Shown piece by piece: positions 11,401 through 25,249 of a DNA stretch of 64,000 nucleotides (its first letter is position 1; every line of letters begins with the position of its first letter). The notes below the pieces were generated by a model. That model was not told where the DNA came from, searched no databases, and worked only from the letters and a program-made list of their open reading frames with translations. Source of the stretch: Aphis gossypii (Eukaryota; Arthropoda; Insecta; Hemiptera; Aphididae); NCBI RefSeq assembly GCF_020184175.1, contig NC_065530.1, positions 32,527,260 through 32,591,259 of the forward strand, read 5' to 3'. The translations under genes were made by a program, and so were the position numbers.

Positions 11401-14161
11401 ATGTTGGAATTCTTCTGTTAAAAATCTTACAGCGTAAGGTACATACGATGTGATAATTATATTTATCAGATAAACATTTCCTAAATGTTGTAGATACAAT
11501 ATTTTTCTGCATTAAACTAAAAATAATAATTATAGGTATTTGCAATGTCTCAAATTATGCTATTTAATAAGGTTTTATAGTTTCATGCTAAACATAATAG
11601 TACTTAATACGTTTATAGTTAATTTAAATATTACGAGTTTATTATATATTTAAATTTAAATACCTAACTAATTTATGACAATCAAACATATTTGTTTTTA
11701 ATTTAGTTTATATATTATGAATATTATTATATATTTTATGGCATTGCTCATTAGTATTTCTTAGCTAGTTAGTAAAGACTTATTAACTTTTTAAACAACA
11801 GAAATAATGTATTTACATTATATATATTTAAAAACATAATATTATAAAAGCTGTAAGAACATTATATTTTATTTATTACTATTTTTTTTTTTTTTTTTTT
11901 TGTAGAAACTCAATGGTATTTTAAAATAACCAATTAAAAATAAAACTTTTTAGTTCTTAGTTTAAATTTTAAAACAAAAATCATTTGTATTTTGATATCT
12001 GATAGTAGCATTTTCACTATTGGCATTTCTTAATTTTGTAAATGCATATAAAAGCTATGTAGTTGTCAGGAAACCATAAATGAGTCAAAAATACACATTT
12101 TTTTTTTTATGTAGATTTCTGTGAATATTCGAATATATCAACTTTGATTTTTGATCGTTTGTCTTGCACCGTTAACTTTCAGTGTACTTCAGTATAAATG
12201 ATCTCGCGTTACTTTTATTTATATAAACAGTATTTTTGCTCTTATCGGTTCATGGCACTTTGTATTTATTCTATCAACTTTAAATCGCAAAATCTAACCG
12301 AGTAAAACTGGCATTCATATATTGTTTTTGGTTAGTCATTAGTGATTGACGTATAAGGTAAATGCAAATAGGCGACTGTGCGCTGTGTCTTCTGTTAGAA
12401 AATTGATCAAAAGTCGTTCGCGGGTGGTAAAGAGAAAGGGAGACGAGGGATTATGGAGTAAGTGTTTAGGATCGAGTAATCAGATAGGAAAGGGTAATAA
12501 TACAGCAGCGAGTTTACGAGTGGAGGGAATTTGTTGACGGAAAATACGCAACATCCTATTAAACGTTATATTAACATAATATAATATACGAGCATATAGT
12601 GTTTGTGACTTAGATGCCTTCAAAATAATAATATCGTTTCTCTTGCACTCGCATTCCGCATCCGTGTAATGGGGTCCTCTGGCGGGGAGGAATGAGTGCA
12701 TTATTGTCATTCTGAAATGGTATAATGACGATTTTGTTTGTACATGGTGACGGGATAAAGTGTCATATGTATTGTGATACAAATGATTAAACTTCAGATA
12801 CGATTTGTTTCGACAGATGTTGTTACTATTTGCCGGTACTGTTGACAGCGGGTTTGATTTTAACAGAGAAAAAAGAGGGCATGATGGAAAGGATGATGGT
12901 TTCTGGTGAGTATATCTTTATTATACATATATTTTTAAATTACAAATTCAATATGCGAATGTAATATTTTTTTGCCCGTATATTTCCCCACGGGGCAGTG
13001 TGGTTACGCATGTCGATATTGGGAAACATCCAATTATAATCCCGAATCGTAAACATGCTCTTTTGCAGGTAAACAATATAAAACAATATAAATAATAAAT
13101 AGCGAAATCGGGGTGGACCATAAAAAACCCTAGAACGAAAATCAAATAAACCATATAATTATTGTCCGTTCATCACACCTTAGGGCTTAGATAATGATTG
13201 TCAAACCATTAAAATATATTTTAATAATTGGCCATGTTTATTACAGGTATTAAATTCACTGAAGTTTTAGTGTCTACGGTCATAATGCAAATGACGATAC
13301 ACGTTATGCAAACGGCCATATCCATGTATGTGATGTACATATACTTTGACAATCCTTATTTAGGAGATCATTTTCTCACGGTTCTTATACTCATACTCAT
13401 AGGAGTAGAAGGAATGATTTTCGGTAAGTCGACACATTAAAATCATCGAAAACTATAAACAGTTGTAATTTATGACGCATGGTACATCAATTAAAATGAT
13501 GTACTGCGTTTAATATTTTTTCGATCAAACAACTATTTATTGTTTTTAATTATCAGTATTAATATAATATATATTATATTATTTTTTTTTGGAACTTATT
13601 ATAGGTACAATTGCGATATTATCGATTATAAAAATGTTTGTTGAATTATATAGGTTTCCTAATTGGTGCCATTTGCAAAGATTTCATATTCGCTACGTAC
13701 CTAGGCACTGGCAGTAACCTAATGATGTCTTTCACTTGTGGTAAAGTCTTTTAACTATTTATTATCTATAATTTAATACATTAATATCTCACTGTTTATA
13801 GCGGTAGAATACAAAACTCTATTAATCCAATATGCGAATTCGGCATTATTTACTTAATAAATTAGTGTATTATATTAGAATATTTAAATTACAAAATATT
13901 AATCTAATGGCAATTTTTTTGAAAACAGGATTGATTTGGCCCTTGGAAGGTGCACATTATCTACTGAGATTAACTGGTCCTCTGTTTCCATTGACTGGAC
14001 CTGTAAGGGCTTTGCTGGCCGTAACCGCTAAAGGCTGGTCCTTTGACACCGAACCTGTATACATGGGACTGTTGTCCATATTTGGCTGGTCAAGTATTAT
14101 GATTATCGCCATATTCATCACTAGCAGAATAAACAAAGATCTATGGATTTTGAGAAAATAA
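5646..14161 (+). CDS. ABCH-type half-transporter (ABC transporter G family member 20/23-like), 5' incomplete
   Basis: Fourteen exons joined in frame by GT..AG introns: 5646-5778, 6644-6798, 7942-8049, 8110-8200, 8272-8406, 8504-8637, 8958-9189, 10303-10480, 10827-10942, 11014-11084, 12817-12905, 13247-13423, 13654-13740 and 13929-14161 (TAA). They encode 645 residues. By comparison with the complete paralogue at 37440-53324, only about 37 N-terminal residues in one exon are missing. The order is ATPase first, membrane domain second, as in the ABCG and ABCH subfamilies. The wording of the motifs and the long loop after the first membrane helix fit the arthropod ABCH group. The protein would work as a dimer in a membrane, and the substrate cannot be told from sequence. 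No stop or frameshift interrupts it, so it looks functional. The family call is firm; ABCH rather than ABCG is from memory of the family. Confidence 0.9.
8504..14161 (+). other. Membrane domain of the first transporter (exons f-n)
   Basis: After a Lys/Ser-rich linker (residues 208-250), the first membrane helix starts at about residue 253 (FLVFLFLLPLVQTYFF). A large loop of about 160 residues follows, holding cysteines in the pattern C-x7-C-x11-C in exon 8958-9189 and another Cys in exon 10827-10942, plus N-x-S/T sites such as NYT and NAS. It is likely extracellular. Further hydrophobic helices come from exons 11014-11084 through 13929-14161. The coupling segment EKKEGMMERMMVSG (exon 12817-12905) is typical of ABC2-type membrane domains, and a conserved WPLEG element opens the last exon. 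Helix ends are estimates by eye. Confidence 0.8.
11085..12816. other. Long intron of the first transporter with a CpG-richer island
   Basis: This 1.7-kb intron separates exon 11014-11084 from exon 12817-12905. Most of it is plain AT-rich sequence. The stretch from about 12100 to 12770 is noticeably richer in CG dinucleotides and complex sequence, unlike the neighbouring introns. No exon with good splice signals and coding character was found in it. It could be an internal promoter, an enhancer, or an old insertion. Confidence 0.35.
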
Positions 14162-16500
14162 TATGACAATACGAATTGGTTGTATTATGTATATTTGAAC
14201 ATATTTCTTGTCATAATTGTGTACAGACAGACAACGGCTAGTTTATTTGACACCGATGTTCTATTTACAACCGACCTGAATACAAAAAAAAGTTATTTAT
14301 TTATTTATTTTTAATTTTGATAGCAAAAGCAGTTAATTAATTTAAATCATTCAAAACATTCAAAACATTCTATCCTACATATATGCCAAACTATATAGTA
14401 TCATGTACTATTATGGCAGATATTTGGAATTATACTCTTAATCATAATGATTTACATTTTAGTTTATCCAAACATCATTGATTTCTAATGAAATTATATT
14501 ATGTAAATGATAATTTTGAGTAAAAAAAAAAAAAAATATTGAACTGTTAAATATTGAAAATATTTAATTGACTTACTTTTATAAATATTTATTTTTGTTA
14601 TAACTTATTGTATTTATTTCCTTTATAAAATATATAAGTGTAAATTATTGATACCATAATATTGTTTTTATCATTTTTATTGTGTCGCTTTACTATTTAC
14701 TATTCTAAATATTTATTTGTGCTCGCAAGTTTTAACGGAAGTTACGGAAAGGTTAATAAAGTACTTAGTTATCTAAGATTTTATAGAAATACTTGAAATA
14801 TCTGGTAATTAAATACTGTTGAAAACACGATACAAATGTTATGTTTTGTAGTCTACAATTTGTCAACTTATAGGGTTAGTGTCATCTATGGCCAAATTTA
14901 TAAAATAGTACTTCTAACTTTGTTCATCCAATATATTGGTTTCTATGCTTTAAAAATATTTATTTACTATACTAGATGTTTCCTACAGTCTTTTAAATAA
15001 ATGATTTTAGAGGTTTTGACACATTTTCAAAACTTTTATACTTATATTCTAAAATGGAGCCTATGAAAAAAAAAAAATTTGACATTAAATCGATAAATAA
15101 TGATTTGATTTCCGTTATAAATAAAATGTAGTTTATGTTTTTGGTAATAGCTAGTATGACATTTTTTGAATATAAATTTTTCAATTTATTTTATTATTGT
15201 ATATAATTTTATATTTTTTATTTTATTAGCTTCTAATAAAAAAAATATATATTATAGCTCAACATTTACGATATTTTCGTCAAAATATTATATTTTATAA
15301 TTGGCAACTACATAATATAGAATGTATACGTTTACTCACGTAAATTTGATAATATTTTTACTAAATTATTTCTAAAATAATTGTTATTATAGACTTGTAA
15401 AAAACCCTGAGTATAAAAATACTGTGTTATTAAAAAATGTATAGGGTTTTAAAAAACACCCCTTATTATTTATAGCGTAAAATCTATGCACTAATTGCAT
15501 TACCGATATTTTATTTATTTATAAAATCGTACGATAATTTAACATCTACATTGGATTTATTAAGTAACAAAGTGCCATAATGATAATGTGTATAATACAA
15601 TATAATATGTATTATCTAGAATTCTAGAATCTAGGAAATATTTTGTATTTTATAATAATATAGTAATATAGTAATATATACGTTATAATAATATTTCTAC
15701 TAAAATTATACTATATCTGATAGTCATAATTATTTATTTTATTAAAATGGTTAATCGTGCATTAAAAATGTTTAATTATTTTTTAAATTTATGATAAACT
15801 AAATAATAGTGAGGACTAGGTATACTTGAGTATGTTAAAATCTATAGTGAACCTTTAAATAAAATGGTTCTTAATTTAGTTTGACAGCGTGTACACCTAC
15901 ACTACCGGTAAATTCGGCTCTGGTTATATAAAATTACTATTTGAAACTTTTAGATATTTGAAATGATTTTACCCTATTATTATTCTAGAAGTTTTTTTTT
16001 TATAGTACCTTTATAATAGTTATTTATTATTGTTATTATTTTACCTGAAAATCTGATAGTATGGTATCAAAATAATCATATTACATCTAAGAATGTCAAA
16101 AATGTATCTTTAAAATTCTTAGCAGTCAATCGCGTGGAGTTTCACGATTTAAATAAGAATAAAATTACATATATCGATACTTTATTTTATCATGTAACCG
16201 CATGGGACACAGCTCACGTGTTAAGGATACGATTGGGGTTACGCTACTATTCCAAGTAGATTAATATGAAAAGTTTCAAAAGCTATAAGATTATTAGGTT
16301 TTACATATAGAACAGAAAAGAAACTTGACTCATCCATTTTTTTTAACCACAGAGAAATGCATGATTGAGATTCCGAAATCTTTTACAGAAATATAAAACT
16401 ATTCTCCAGATGTCCCCGTGTGTCAACCCGGGTCTATATCTATATACGTTTTGACATTAAGCATGCGATTTGGGTTTAATCTAATATGTCTCCATGTCAC
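14162..16500. other. 3' flank of the first transporter
   Basis: AT-rich sequence with scattered homopolymers. The first part is presumably the 3' untranslated region. No coding frame, splice-bounded exon or recognised element was seen in the rest. Confidence 0.5.
14755..14760 (+). terminator. Candidate polyadenylation signal of the first transporter
   Basis: This is an AATAAA hexamer about 600 bases after the stop codon, and the first clear one I found downstream on this strand. AATAAA is common by chance in such AT-rich DNA, so the assignment is tentative. Confidence 0.3.
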
Positions 16501-18100
16501 ACAAGATTCGTAATAAGTGCACGTCGTAGTTCCACTGTCGTCATTATAATATGGACATTTTTAGACACGCTAAGCGCACTTGAAAATTACTGTTTTTTTT
16601 TTTTATAGTGTTACGAAAAATAAAATAGTTTGAAAACCAATAGAGAAAAAAAAATTGAAATAAATATCTCTGGTCTAGGTCATCTCCGTGACCTATAGCA
16701 ACAGTCGTTGAGTGGACAATGAGAGCGGACACGATGCACGTGCAAATCCAAAGGTATTTTACGGGAAGAGAGAAATATAAAGAAAATACGCCGTGAGCCA
16801 AAAATAAAGTTTTGCCAGTAAAAATGAGCTTAACACTTATAGTCCACGGTGAGATGAGACTTTCATTTGTATCTTACGGAAATCGGCGATTCAATCCGCG
16901 ATAAGTAAATAAAAGGTTTTTGGTAGGAAGGAAAGAAAGAAAAGAGAAATAAGAAAGAGAGAGAGAGAGAGAGACTGAGTGAGAGATAAACTAAAATAAA
17001 GATCTCTACGGAAAAACAAACAGCATTAGAACCATGTGTGGCGGTGCAGGTGGTAGAGGGGAAAAAAGCAAAAGTCAGTTGCCATTGTGTGCTGTGGCGT
17101 TTTCGTTTATCATCGTTTGGGCGGAAGATAATATTCTCTTTCAAACTCCCCGTCTCCCTCCGACTCTTTCTCTGCAGTCTCTGTCTTTCTCGCTGTAGCC
17201 GTGTTCCTTTTTTTTTTTCGGACTCGGTCTTACCCTTTTCCGTATTGCACACCTCCGTCGCCATCATTTTCGTTGCGGTTTGTTGGAAAAGTCAATATTT
17301 TATATATTTCATCGAAGAAAAGGGACTTTTCTACTGCCGTAACAGCATCCGTATAATTCTCTCTCTCGCTCGTCCGGTCCCCTCGCCACCGATCACTACG
17401 CACCCATACAACACTCGTACACTGTAATGTATATACCTATAATATACCACCCCACACGTTTACCGCGTTCCGTTGCAGTAACACACTGTACCCGGCGCAC
17501 AATATGCACACATATCATACACCCCCCGAAACGTGTGTTAGTTGTGTAATGCACGAGTTTGGTGCGTGTGTGTGTATGTGGGGGGAGGGGTGAATTACGA
17601 TGAAAATTATATACAACCCAACCGCAAAAGCATAACCTTCAGTCGACCGAACGATCCATGTATAGGTATAAGAGCACGCAGACGCGCACACACTCAACAA
17701 AACTTATATATATATATATATATAATATATGATAATATCTGTGTATATATGTGCTCTTGCACCGTAGAAATATTCTGCATTATGACAAAATAATCGCCAT
17801 AAATAGGCGGAGTCGGTTTCACCCGTAATTCATCCACTCCATCAAGGTCTGTCGAACGATTATAAGTACCTATACCTACGTATAATATTTATAATATCAT
17901 ATTATTCCCTATATACTATCATAATGAATGGGGCCCACAGACGGATGAAAATATATATTATATGTTTTTATTAAACCACTGCTATACCACCGCCGCCGGG
18001 TAATAAAACGAATTTACTATATTGTTTATTATCGACAAAACTATTTACGAGTTTCACTATCAGTACACAATTTTCTGCTGTGCGTTAAGTGGAAATTGTA
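16501..18100. other. CpG-richer island with (GA)n and (TA)n microsatellites, no proven gene
   Basis: Base composition changes abruptly: CpG dinucleotides and pyrimidine-rich runs are common from about 16880 to 18010. A (GA)n run lies at 16955-16974 and a (TA)n run at 17705-17724. A 54-codon frame starts in a good context (ACCATG, 17034-17198) and has a hydrophobic stretch (residues 18-29), but no homology was recognised. The island could be a promoter with 5' untranslated sequence of an unplaced transcript, or a regulatory region. The long frame on the other strand mostly reads the GA repeat and is not taken as a gene. Confidence 0.35.
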
Positions 18101-20990
18101 TTTTAGTTTTCTGAAATTCGGGTCAATTGATTGGCTATATTATTAACGGTAAACACTAGCCATGTTATACAATGTCATTATGAGTTTGTGGTCAAGGTGG
18201 TTGGATATTGTTACACGATACACACGTTATAAAAGTTGATACACCACTTATAAGCGTGCTGTACAATGTACATAATACGATATTATTTCAGTGCATTTAT
18301 TTTGTTTTTTTTTTGTTTTTAAATGAAAACCATGTAATTGCTGAAAAAGAAATCGAATTTAGTGTGATAAAATTGTTTGTTTACAATAATATACATATTA
18401 CGTAAAGTGATACACTCTAATTGCTGTAGAGTTGCTATATGTCTTAAGTTAATAGTGATATCCCAAGGAAGAAATTAAAAACCGCATGTAAAATGGATAA
18501 CAACTAAAATACTAAATAGCATTTCTATTTATATGACGTATTGGTAGACTTTTGTCCAAATAATATATTATATCAAATGATTTTTTTTTTAAATTGTTAT
18601 TTATCATCCATATACATTTTTTCTATGTTACTATAGTTAATTATTTTATATTATTTAAGCGTACATAATATAACTAGATGAAATGTATTGTTATTGATGA
18701 TTGAAAATATATTATGTATTATTATATATTGTGCAACTGTTTTTCACTATAAATATAAATATATTATATTTAATGTAATTTTATTTTATAATGATTAGTG
18801 TTTTATTGTTTAGATTATACAAAAAAAAAAAAAAAAAATACAACAAACAATTATATTAATATTTTATAATCATTAGAATAGATTTAAAATACTTCGTGCT
18901 GTTGTATGAGTATCTATACTTAAATTTTAAATAATAATTGAAAAAATGAAATGTATAATAATTTATTGTTTAATATATTTTAATGAATTTTCAATAATAT
19001 TGAATTGAATATCAACATATCTTCGTTTTTCAAGCAATAAAATGTAATGGATTTTATAGCGTTCGGTTTAAGTTTAACAAAGAAAAAGTTCACTTCTGTT
19101 AAAAACTTTAAAATACCATTTTCTCTGGAAATTCATTAAAGTAATTAGTTGGTTAGTCTTTTATTTTCAAGTATTTATTGTAATTTTATTGGAATAAATA
19201 ACCAATACATTAATAAATAAATTTAAAACTATAATAGCTGTAGGTACTGAATACCAATCGAAATGATTAGATTTGCAATCAAAATATTATTTATTTAGTA
19301 TGAAAAATATGAATATGAATATTGGACCAGTATTAAGCCTAATATAGCTCTACGACCATAAATTAAATTGACTGAATTTTTAAAAAAACAACTTTTAAGT
19401 AAAATATATAGTACTGTTATATAATATAAACTACGTATGTAATAGTATATAAGTTTGAATTTAATTTATTAAAATATAGAAATAGTTTTCGTTGTAATTA
19501 TAAATCTATATGTATATGTTATGATAAACTAGTAGGTATAATAAATTGTTAATAAACGCTATAATATGTTAAACTTTTTTTTTTTTAATTAAAATTAAAT
19601 TGATTCTAGTTAATTTTCCAAATTCTAATAAATAATCCTAACTTGTACCGTGTACATTGTATATTTTCAACAGTTTTTGAACGTGTTATGTACCATATTT
19701 TTATTAAACATAATTAAAATTATGAACTTATGGAAGAATAATTAATTTTGCAAAGTCTTAGCAACATTATTTCTTATTTAAAACTGTAATTATTATTAAT
19801 CTTAAATAATAATTACAAAAACAAAATTCTCATTTCAATTTTCTGGAAAAAAAAGTGTTACGTGTTAAAATATATTGGCACTATGATTATTTTGCTTACT
19901 TGACAATTTAAATAAAGTAATAGATTTTAAAATGTGAAATGAGCTATATATTTAACTACTAATAAAAATTACAATATTAACTTTGATGTAACATTGTAAC
20001 AGCTTAACTAATAGATTCAGCAATGTCGATTTAAATAAATCAAATTTTCAATATTATCCTAAAATAACGAAAAAATCATCATTTATATAAATGATCTCAG
20101 TAGGTATTATTGTTTTCACAGTTAAACTGAATATCTGATTTTCAATTCATAATCATCAGTCAAATATTGGGTGTAACTAAGAAATTCATTTGAGGAAACA
20201 AATTCGACTTAATTAATTATAATTTGCTGAGAACAGAATATTGTATCATAACAAAAGCGTTTTCGTGCTAATGTTCGGAACAAGTTAATCGAATCCAAAC
20301 AATAAAATAAGATGTATGATATAATATATCTTATTGTATAGTTTGTATTTGAAGTCGCCAAAATGTAATAAAAATAAATAAAAACTCCATAGTTTTTACT
20401 GTGTGGAAGTAACCTAGAAATACTATATGATAGGGGTAAAGGGAACCAACAATAGTTTAAAAATATGGTGAAAAGAATTGTACAGAAAATATAGCTTCAA
20501 TTGTGCACCTGAACTTGATTCATTTAAAGAACATTATATTTATATATAGAATATATTTTGTTTTGTTATATTGTCAGAAATATGCTCTATCGACAGAATT
20601 TAATAGAAATTTATGTAATTGCAGTACGTTCATTTATATATATTTATGTGTATAATGTAATATAAACTATTTGAAAAGTCAACAGAAAAAAAAAGTAGCT
20701 TGGTAAGTTCATAAAGTTGAAAGTCGTAATTTGATTAACATGTTATTATTGTTCTCAGAGTAATTTATTCCCAAGTCATATCGTAGAGTACGTATTATTT
20801 TGTTTTTTATTTTTACCATCATAACTGAGTTTTATTTAATATCATTATTGTTATTATTATTACGCGTATAACGAGAAATAATATTTTAAGCCAACTAACA
20901 TCGTACGTTTTATATACGGACAATTATATATTTAAATATAAAACTCAGTAACAATAATGATGATGATGATAATAATAAAAATAATGAATA
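18101..20990. other. AT-rich spacer, nothing recognised
   Basis: Low-complexity AT-rich DNA with A/T homopolymers. No frame longer than chance, exon-like segment or repeat match was seen. Confidence 0.5.
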
Positions 20991-22450
20991 AACGAGGGAA
21001 ATAGTATTACCTAGTCAGAAAATATCAAGTATGAACGGCGTCGTTCGACAAATCCTGCAGGACCTTGTACAATTATTAGGCTGTGGTTTCAACCTTTCGG
21101 ACCACAGATTTTACCATAGGTACCTACCTACTGATGCCTACCATAATAGTTGTGTTGGGAAAACACTTCGGTGAGATTTTATTTTTTCTCGTTTCTCATC
21201 TCGACGCACGTCGAGCTTGACAACCTTCGTGTACGGTATAACGCCGCGGTCGATCCTCATTACGAGTCACACCAGGGTTCGAGTCGTTGTTGCCGCCATT
21301 AACGTGAAGGTTTTGGGATTTTTATTTTTTGACAAGAAAATCCTTTGTGTTATGTATACATATATATATATATATATATATATATTCGTGTAATAATATA
21401 ATATTATGGTTTCAGTGCTTTTCATATATCATTAATGTCACCAAATCATCTTTCTCTCACTTCTTCGCCATAAAGTGACTTGTGCCAAATCTGTGAAATA
21501 GTAGTAATAATAATTATTATTGCCAGGTGTACGCGATATTTTGTGTTTGGAAACCATTACGCGGCGTGGTAAAACGACAAAGTACACTCGGCGCACACAA
21601 ACGTTATTATTTATCGAGTTTTTCGTGTAAACGACTATTGCTGCCATGACCCGTGATTTTGCAGCGTGTTAACATAGTTTACCTATACATCGAGTAAAGT
21701 CGTTGCAACAAACTTCTATTATTATTATTATTATTATTTTAACTATTATTTCCGAATACGTATGGGAAATAAATAATGTTTACGACAGTTAATTGATTAT
21801 TTTTATTATTGTTTTCCGAATTTATTATACGGCACACTCGATACTTAACCGTCGCTGTAGTGTTTTTGTAAACTTTCGAGTCACTATATTTAATTTTTGA
21901 AGTCCACGATAAGGGGCTAGACGCAGTGGGTCGGTGTGAAATAAATTGGAATTGTATATTTTGTTCAGCGTATGCCGACATTATTCATTTGTAAGTATCC
22001 GTTTCGCGCAGTATATATATGGAGTTTTATTTAGTGCCCGTTATGGCTTTCACACAGGACTGAATGAACTTCAATCAATAGCATTACAATCCATTATCTG
22101 TTATTTCGGTAAAACATATTAGCGATCATTTGCAACTTTAGTAATAAAAAATTAAACGACTCTAATAATATGTTTGTAAATATAATATTCAGCTCTTATT
22201 TTCACTTAATCCGCAGAGGGGTATAATAATATAGTAAGTTTACTTGTATACAGTAAGTACAGTACAAATGTACTGAAAAGTTCTAATGATGCTGATTTTA
22301 CGTAACGACTATTCTGGGAGACAAACAGCGTGACTTGTTCGACTTTTCTTGTTTTCACTTAACCCGTTCACTGGTGACTGAGCTAGGTACTCGTATGATC
22401 GTGTGAGTAAGGTCTCTATTTGGTCCGTTACGTTTAAAATAACATATCAC
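20991..22450. other. Second CpG-richer island in the spacer
   Basis: A change in composition, like that near 17 kb, runs from about 20990 to 22400. It includes a (TA)n run at about 21357-21386, a short perfect inverted repeat (CTCGACG/CGTCGAG, 21200-21215) and several trinucleotide runs of the ATT/AAT type. Short open frames occur on the minus strand without recognisable features. No gene is claimed; a regulatory or non-coding transcribed region is possible. Confidence 0.3.
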
Positions 22451-25060
22451 GGTCTATAGTTACTATTCCATAGTTGTTAAGAATCACTGTAAAAAAAAAC
22501 GATTTTGTTTCTTTTCGTATTTTATTATATTATTGTATATTGTTTCTACTTAATTGAATACTGACTACGCTTTGTAATATCTGCTGTGTTCGATTATAGA
22601 GACAATTGTAATGGTCATCTTAACGAACTTTTGTCAACATTTTAACAGTCATCATATCGAACCTTAAATCAAAATAATACACATTTTTCATCACGAATAA
22701 GACATTTGAATTTTTATCCCTGAAATTCGGTTTTTAAAACTTTAGATAATGTTACAATCTTTTTATGTGGGAAAAATTATTAAACAATTGATTCAAATCA
22801 TTTTTCTGTATACAAATTCAAAATATTTTTTTATTATGTTATTGTTTAAGAAATATGAATATTATTAAAACATTTTCAGTAATATATTTAAAAAATGTAT
22901 TGAATATCAACGATTGAAAATACAAAAATTTATGTTTTATTAATGATATAAAGAAGTGCAGATGTTTTGACTATGGTGCGATTACCGATTGGTTAAGACA
23001 AAACTTATTAATTATAATGAAATCGCTTAGTAATAGTGTTTAATAAATGTTATATAGATACTTTTTAATAACCAAAGTAATATTAAATAGTTTATTAAAT
23101 AATAAAATTACCAATTCCATCAATAAATATATTGCAAAGCTAAAGCTTTTGAGCCAAACTGAACAAAGCCCTAAATAATTCTTGGCTTTCTCCATAATCA
23201 TGGTTTATCGATAAATGGCATATCATCCAGGTCTATAAAATTAATTTTCGCTTCACTGGCAGTTGCTTGGGTAATTGTTGATTTCTCACAGCCAGAAAGC
23301 AAATGAAGTACGTAAGACTCCTAAAAATAGGTATAATAAAAAATAAAAATAAAAATAATAAATATTCAATCAAAAATATACCTTTTGGTGGTTTTCTAAA
23401 ACTCAATTCCTTAATTCTTCTTTTCTATGAACTGAAAATATTACGGATGCTTTGATGACTTGAATATGTTATCAATTACGTGATTAAGCACAACAATGCT
23501 GGTCTAGGAAACATTGATATCATGTGGATTAACCAATTTATTGACAAAAACCAACTCATAATCAATTTACTGTAATCTAACACAATTCAACAATGACTAT
23601 ATAATTTATTAAATTATTTTAACATACATTTTTTATGTCATGAAGACTCAGACACTTGTTCTGACACTGAATAATGTAAAAATTAATTATTTTATACCTC
23701 AAATCATTCATGAGTATACAGTTTATATATTATGCTTTTTTTAGGTTTTCAATTAATCATATTATGTATAAATTGTTCGTTACCTATTTAAGTGATAATA
23801 TTAACTAATCAAAAAATATTTTGTTTAAATATTTAGAATTAAAATTTTTTTAAATCATCTTTTCTGTAATCTGGATAGAATATTGTTTAGATGGTACATA
23901 TAGTTTAACAACGAAGCGATGATATAAAAATATTTTAAGTATTTATTAAGGATTTTTATAATATTTGTAAATTAACAATTACCTAGATACTTTGATAGTT
24001 TGATTAAAATATTATCGTTGATTAAATTTATTCGATTCACAATTTTTTATAAGAAATTACTAATGATATAATCTAATGTATTTATAGGAACTTAAATCTC
24101 AATATTATTTATCAAAAACTGTATGTAATTTCAAAAAAAAAGTAAATTTTACAATATTATTTGATATTGATAATTTTGTTTAATTCATCTTTAATTTTAA
24201 TAACATCAATAATAATGCGCAGTTGTTCTGTTTATCAATATAGTTTAGTTTATATCTAGCTATTACTAAAAATGATTATATTACAATGCACATTGGAAAA
24301 TTAAATAAATGTTGTAATTTTTGAACACCTAAACAGTGTTTGTGTGAATAATTTGAGCACTAAATTTTAAATTACTTCTCGAAATCACAAAATATTCAAT
24401 TAAAAATTATATGCTACACAATTTTTTACATTAATTTACGAATTTATATACTGGTGAAATTATATTTTATTAAACTAGAAATATCTACAAAAAAAAAAAC
24501 AAATTCTTTAATCTAATAGTGAAAATTATTTTTTTCCTTAACTATTGGGGATGGCAAATACTTACCTATGTTGTATAATATGCTTTGGAATTTTATTTTT
24601 TCACTACCTTAAACTCAATTGAAATCCAAGACCGACAGTGAAAATACTTAACGAATCTTTTTTATTAGATTCAAAAAATCCATTGCTTTACTTGGAAGAT
24701 GTTATTAGACAGTTTTATTTCAAAAGCTTCCGGTCGAGATTTTTTTCGTTGAGAGTTTTTTTTAATCTTCTATCTCCTTATACGTTGACACGTTTTTCTT
24801 TTATGTCAAAATGCTTTTACCGTTCATTTTCTGCTCATTAGGTGTTTTTACTGAATTGTAGAAAAATATTAATAGGCTTAATACTATTTCACTCTGACCT
24901 TTTTACTGAGCACCTACATTGATGCGAGTTTCATCATGGCTCGCAATATATGTACACTAATCGTTTCTTATTATGTGCATGGTGCATCTGTCTAGAACCG
25001 AAATGTTTTGTTTTTGTTATTACTTACCATGGTTGGTTGTTAGGATAAAATGTGCATGGC
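22451..25060. other. AT-rich spacer around a weak pseudogene candidate
   Basis: Apart from the minus-strand candidate at 23198-23460, this stretch is AT-rich without recognised genes. From about 24600 the sequence becomes slightly more complex on the approach to the dispersed repeat at 25250, and may already belong to that element. Confidence 0.4.
23198..23460 (-). pseudogene. Possible two-exon coding remnant of unknown family
   Basis: On the minus strand, a 40-residue frame runs from an AG acceptor (23322-23321) to TGA at 23200-23198, with an acidic end (IDLDDMPFIDKP). Upstream, across a possible intron of about 60 bases with a GT donor just after QK, lies another frame (SVHRKEELRN, stop, VLENHQK). 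The in-frame stop in the upstream piece argues for a pseudogene. I do not recognise the family. Chance is a real alternative, although the composition is less AT-biased than its surroundings. Confidence 0.22.
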
Positions 25061-25249
25061 AGACAAAGTAGATGTTTATTTTGTTTTTTTTTCCTGTATT
25101 TCTGAAAACTTATAATTATAAAAAATCGGGTAAATGGGTACCGTTCTGCTGTACATTGGGTGCCGTATGGATCATTATTATATATTTTATTATATATTAT
25201 AGGGGTGTTAAATTTGATCCAATGATAGGTATCATTGTATACGAAAAAC

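Noticed and set aside
16863..17267. 134-codon frame on the minus strand
   Set aside because: Much of it reads through (GA)n/(TC)n and purine-rich simple sequence, giving Leu-Ser and Lys-Arg-Glu runs; no domain, and no splice support.
21230..21300. tRNA gene suggested by GGGTTCGAGTCG
   Set aside because: No matching A box, acceptor stem or cloverleaf could be drawn upstream of the B-box-like word.
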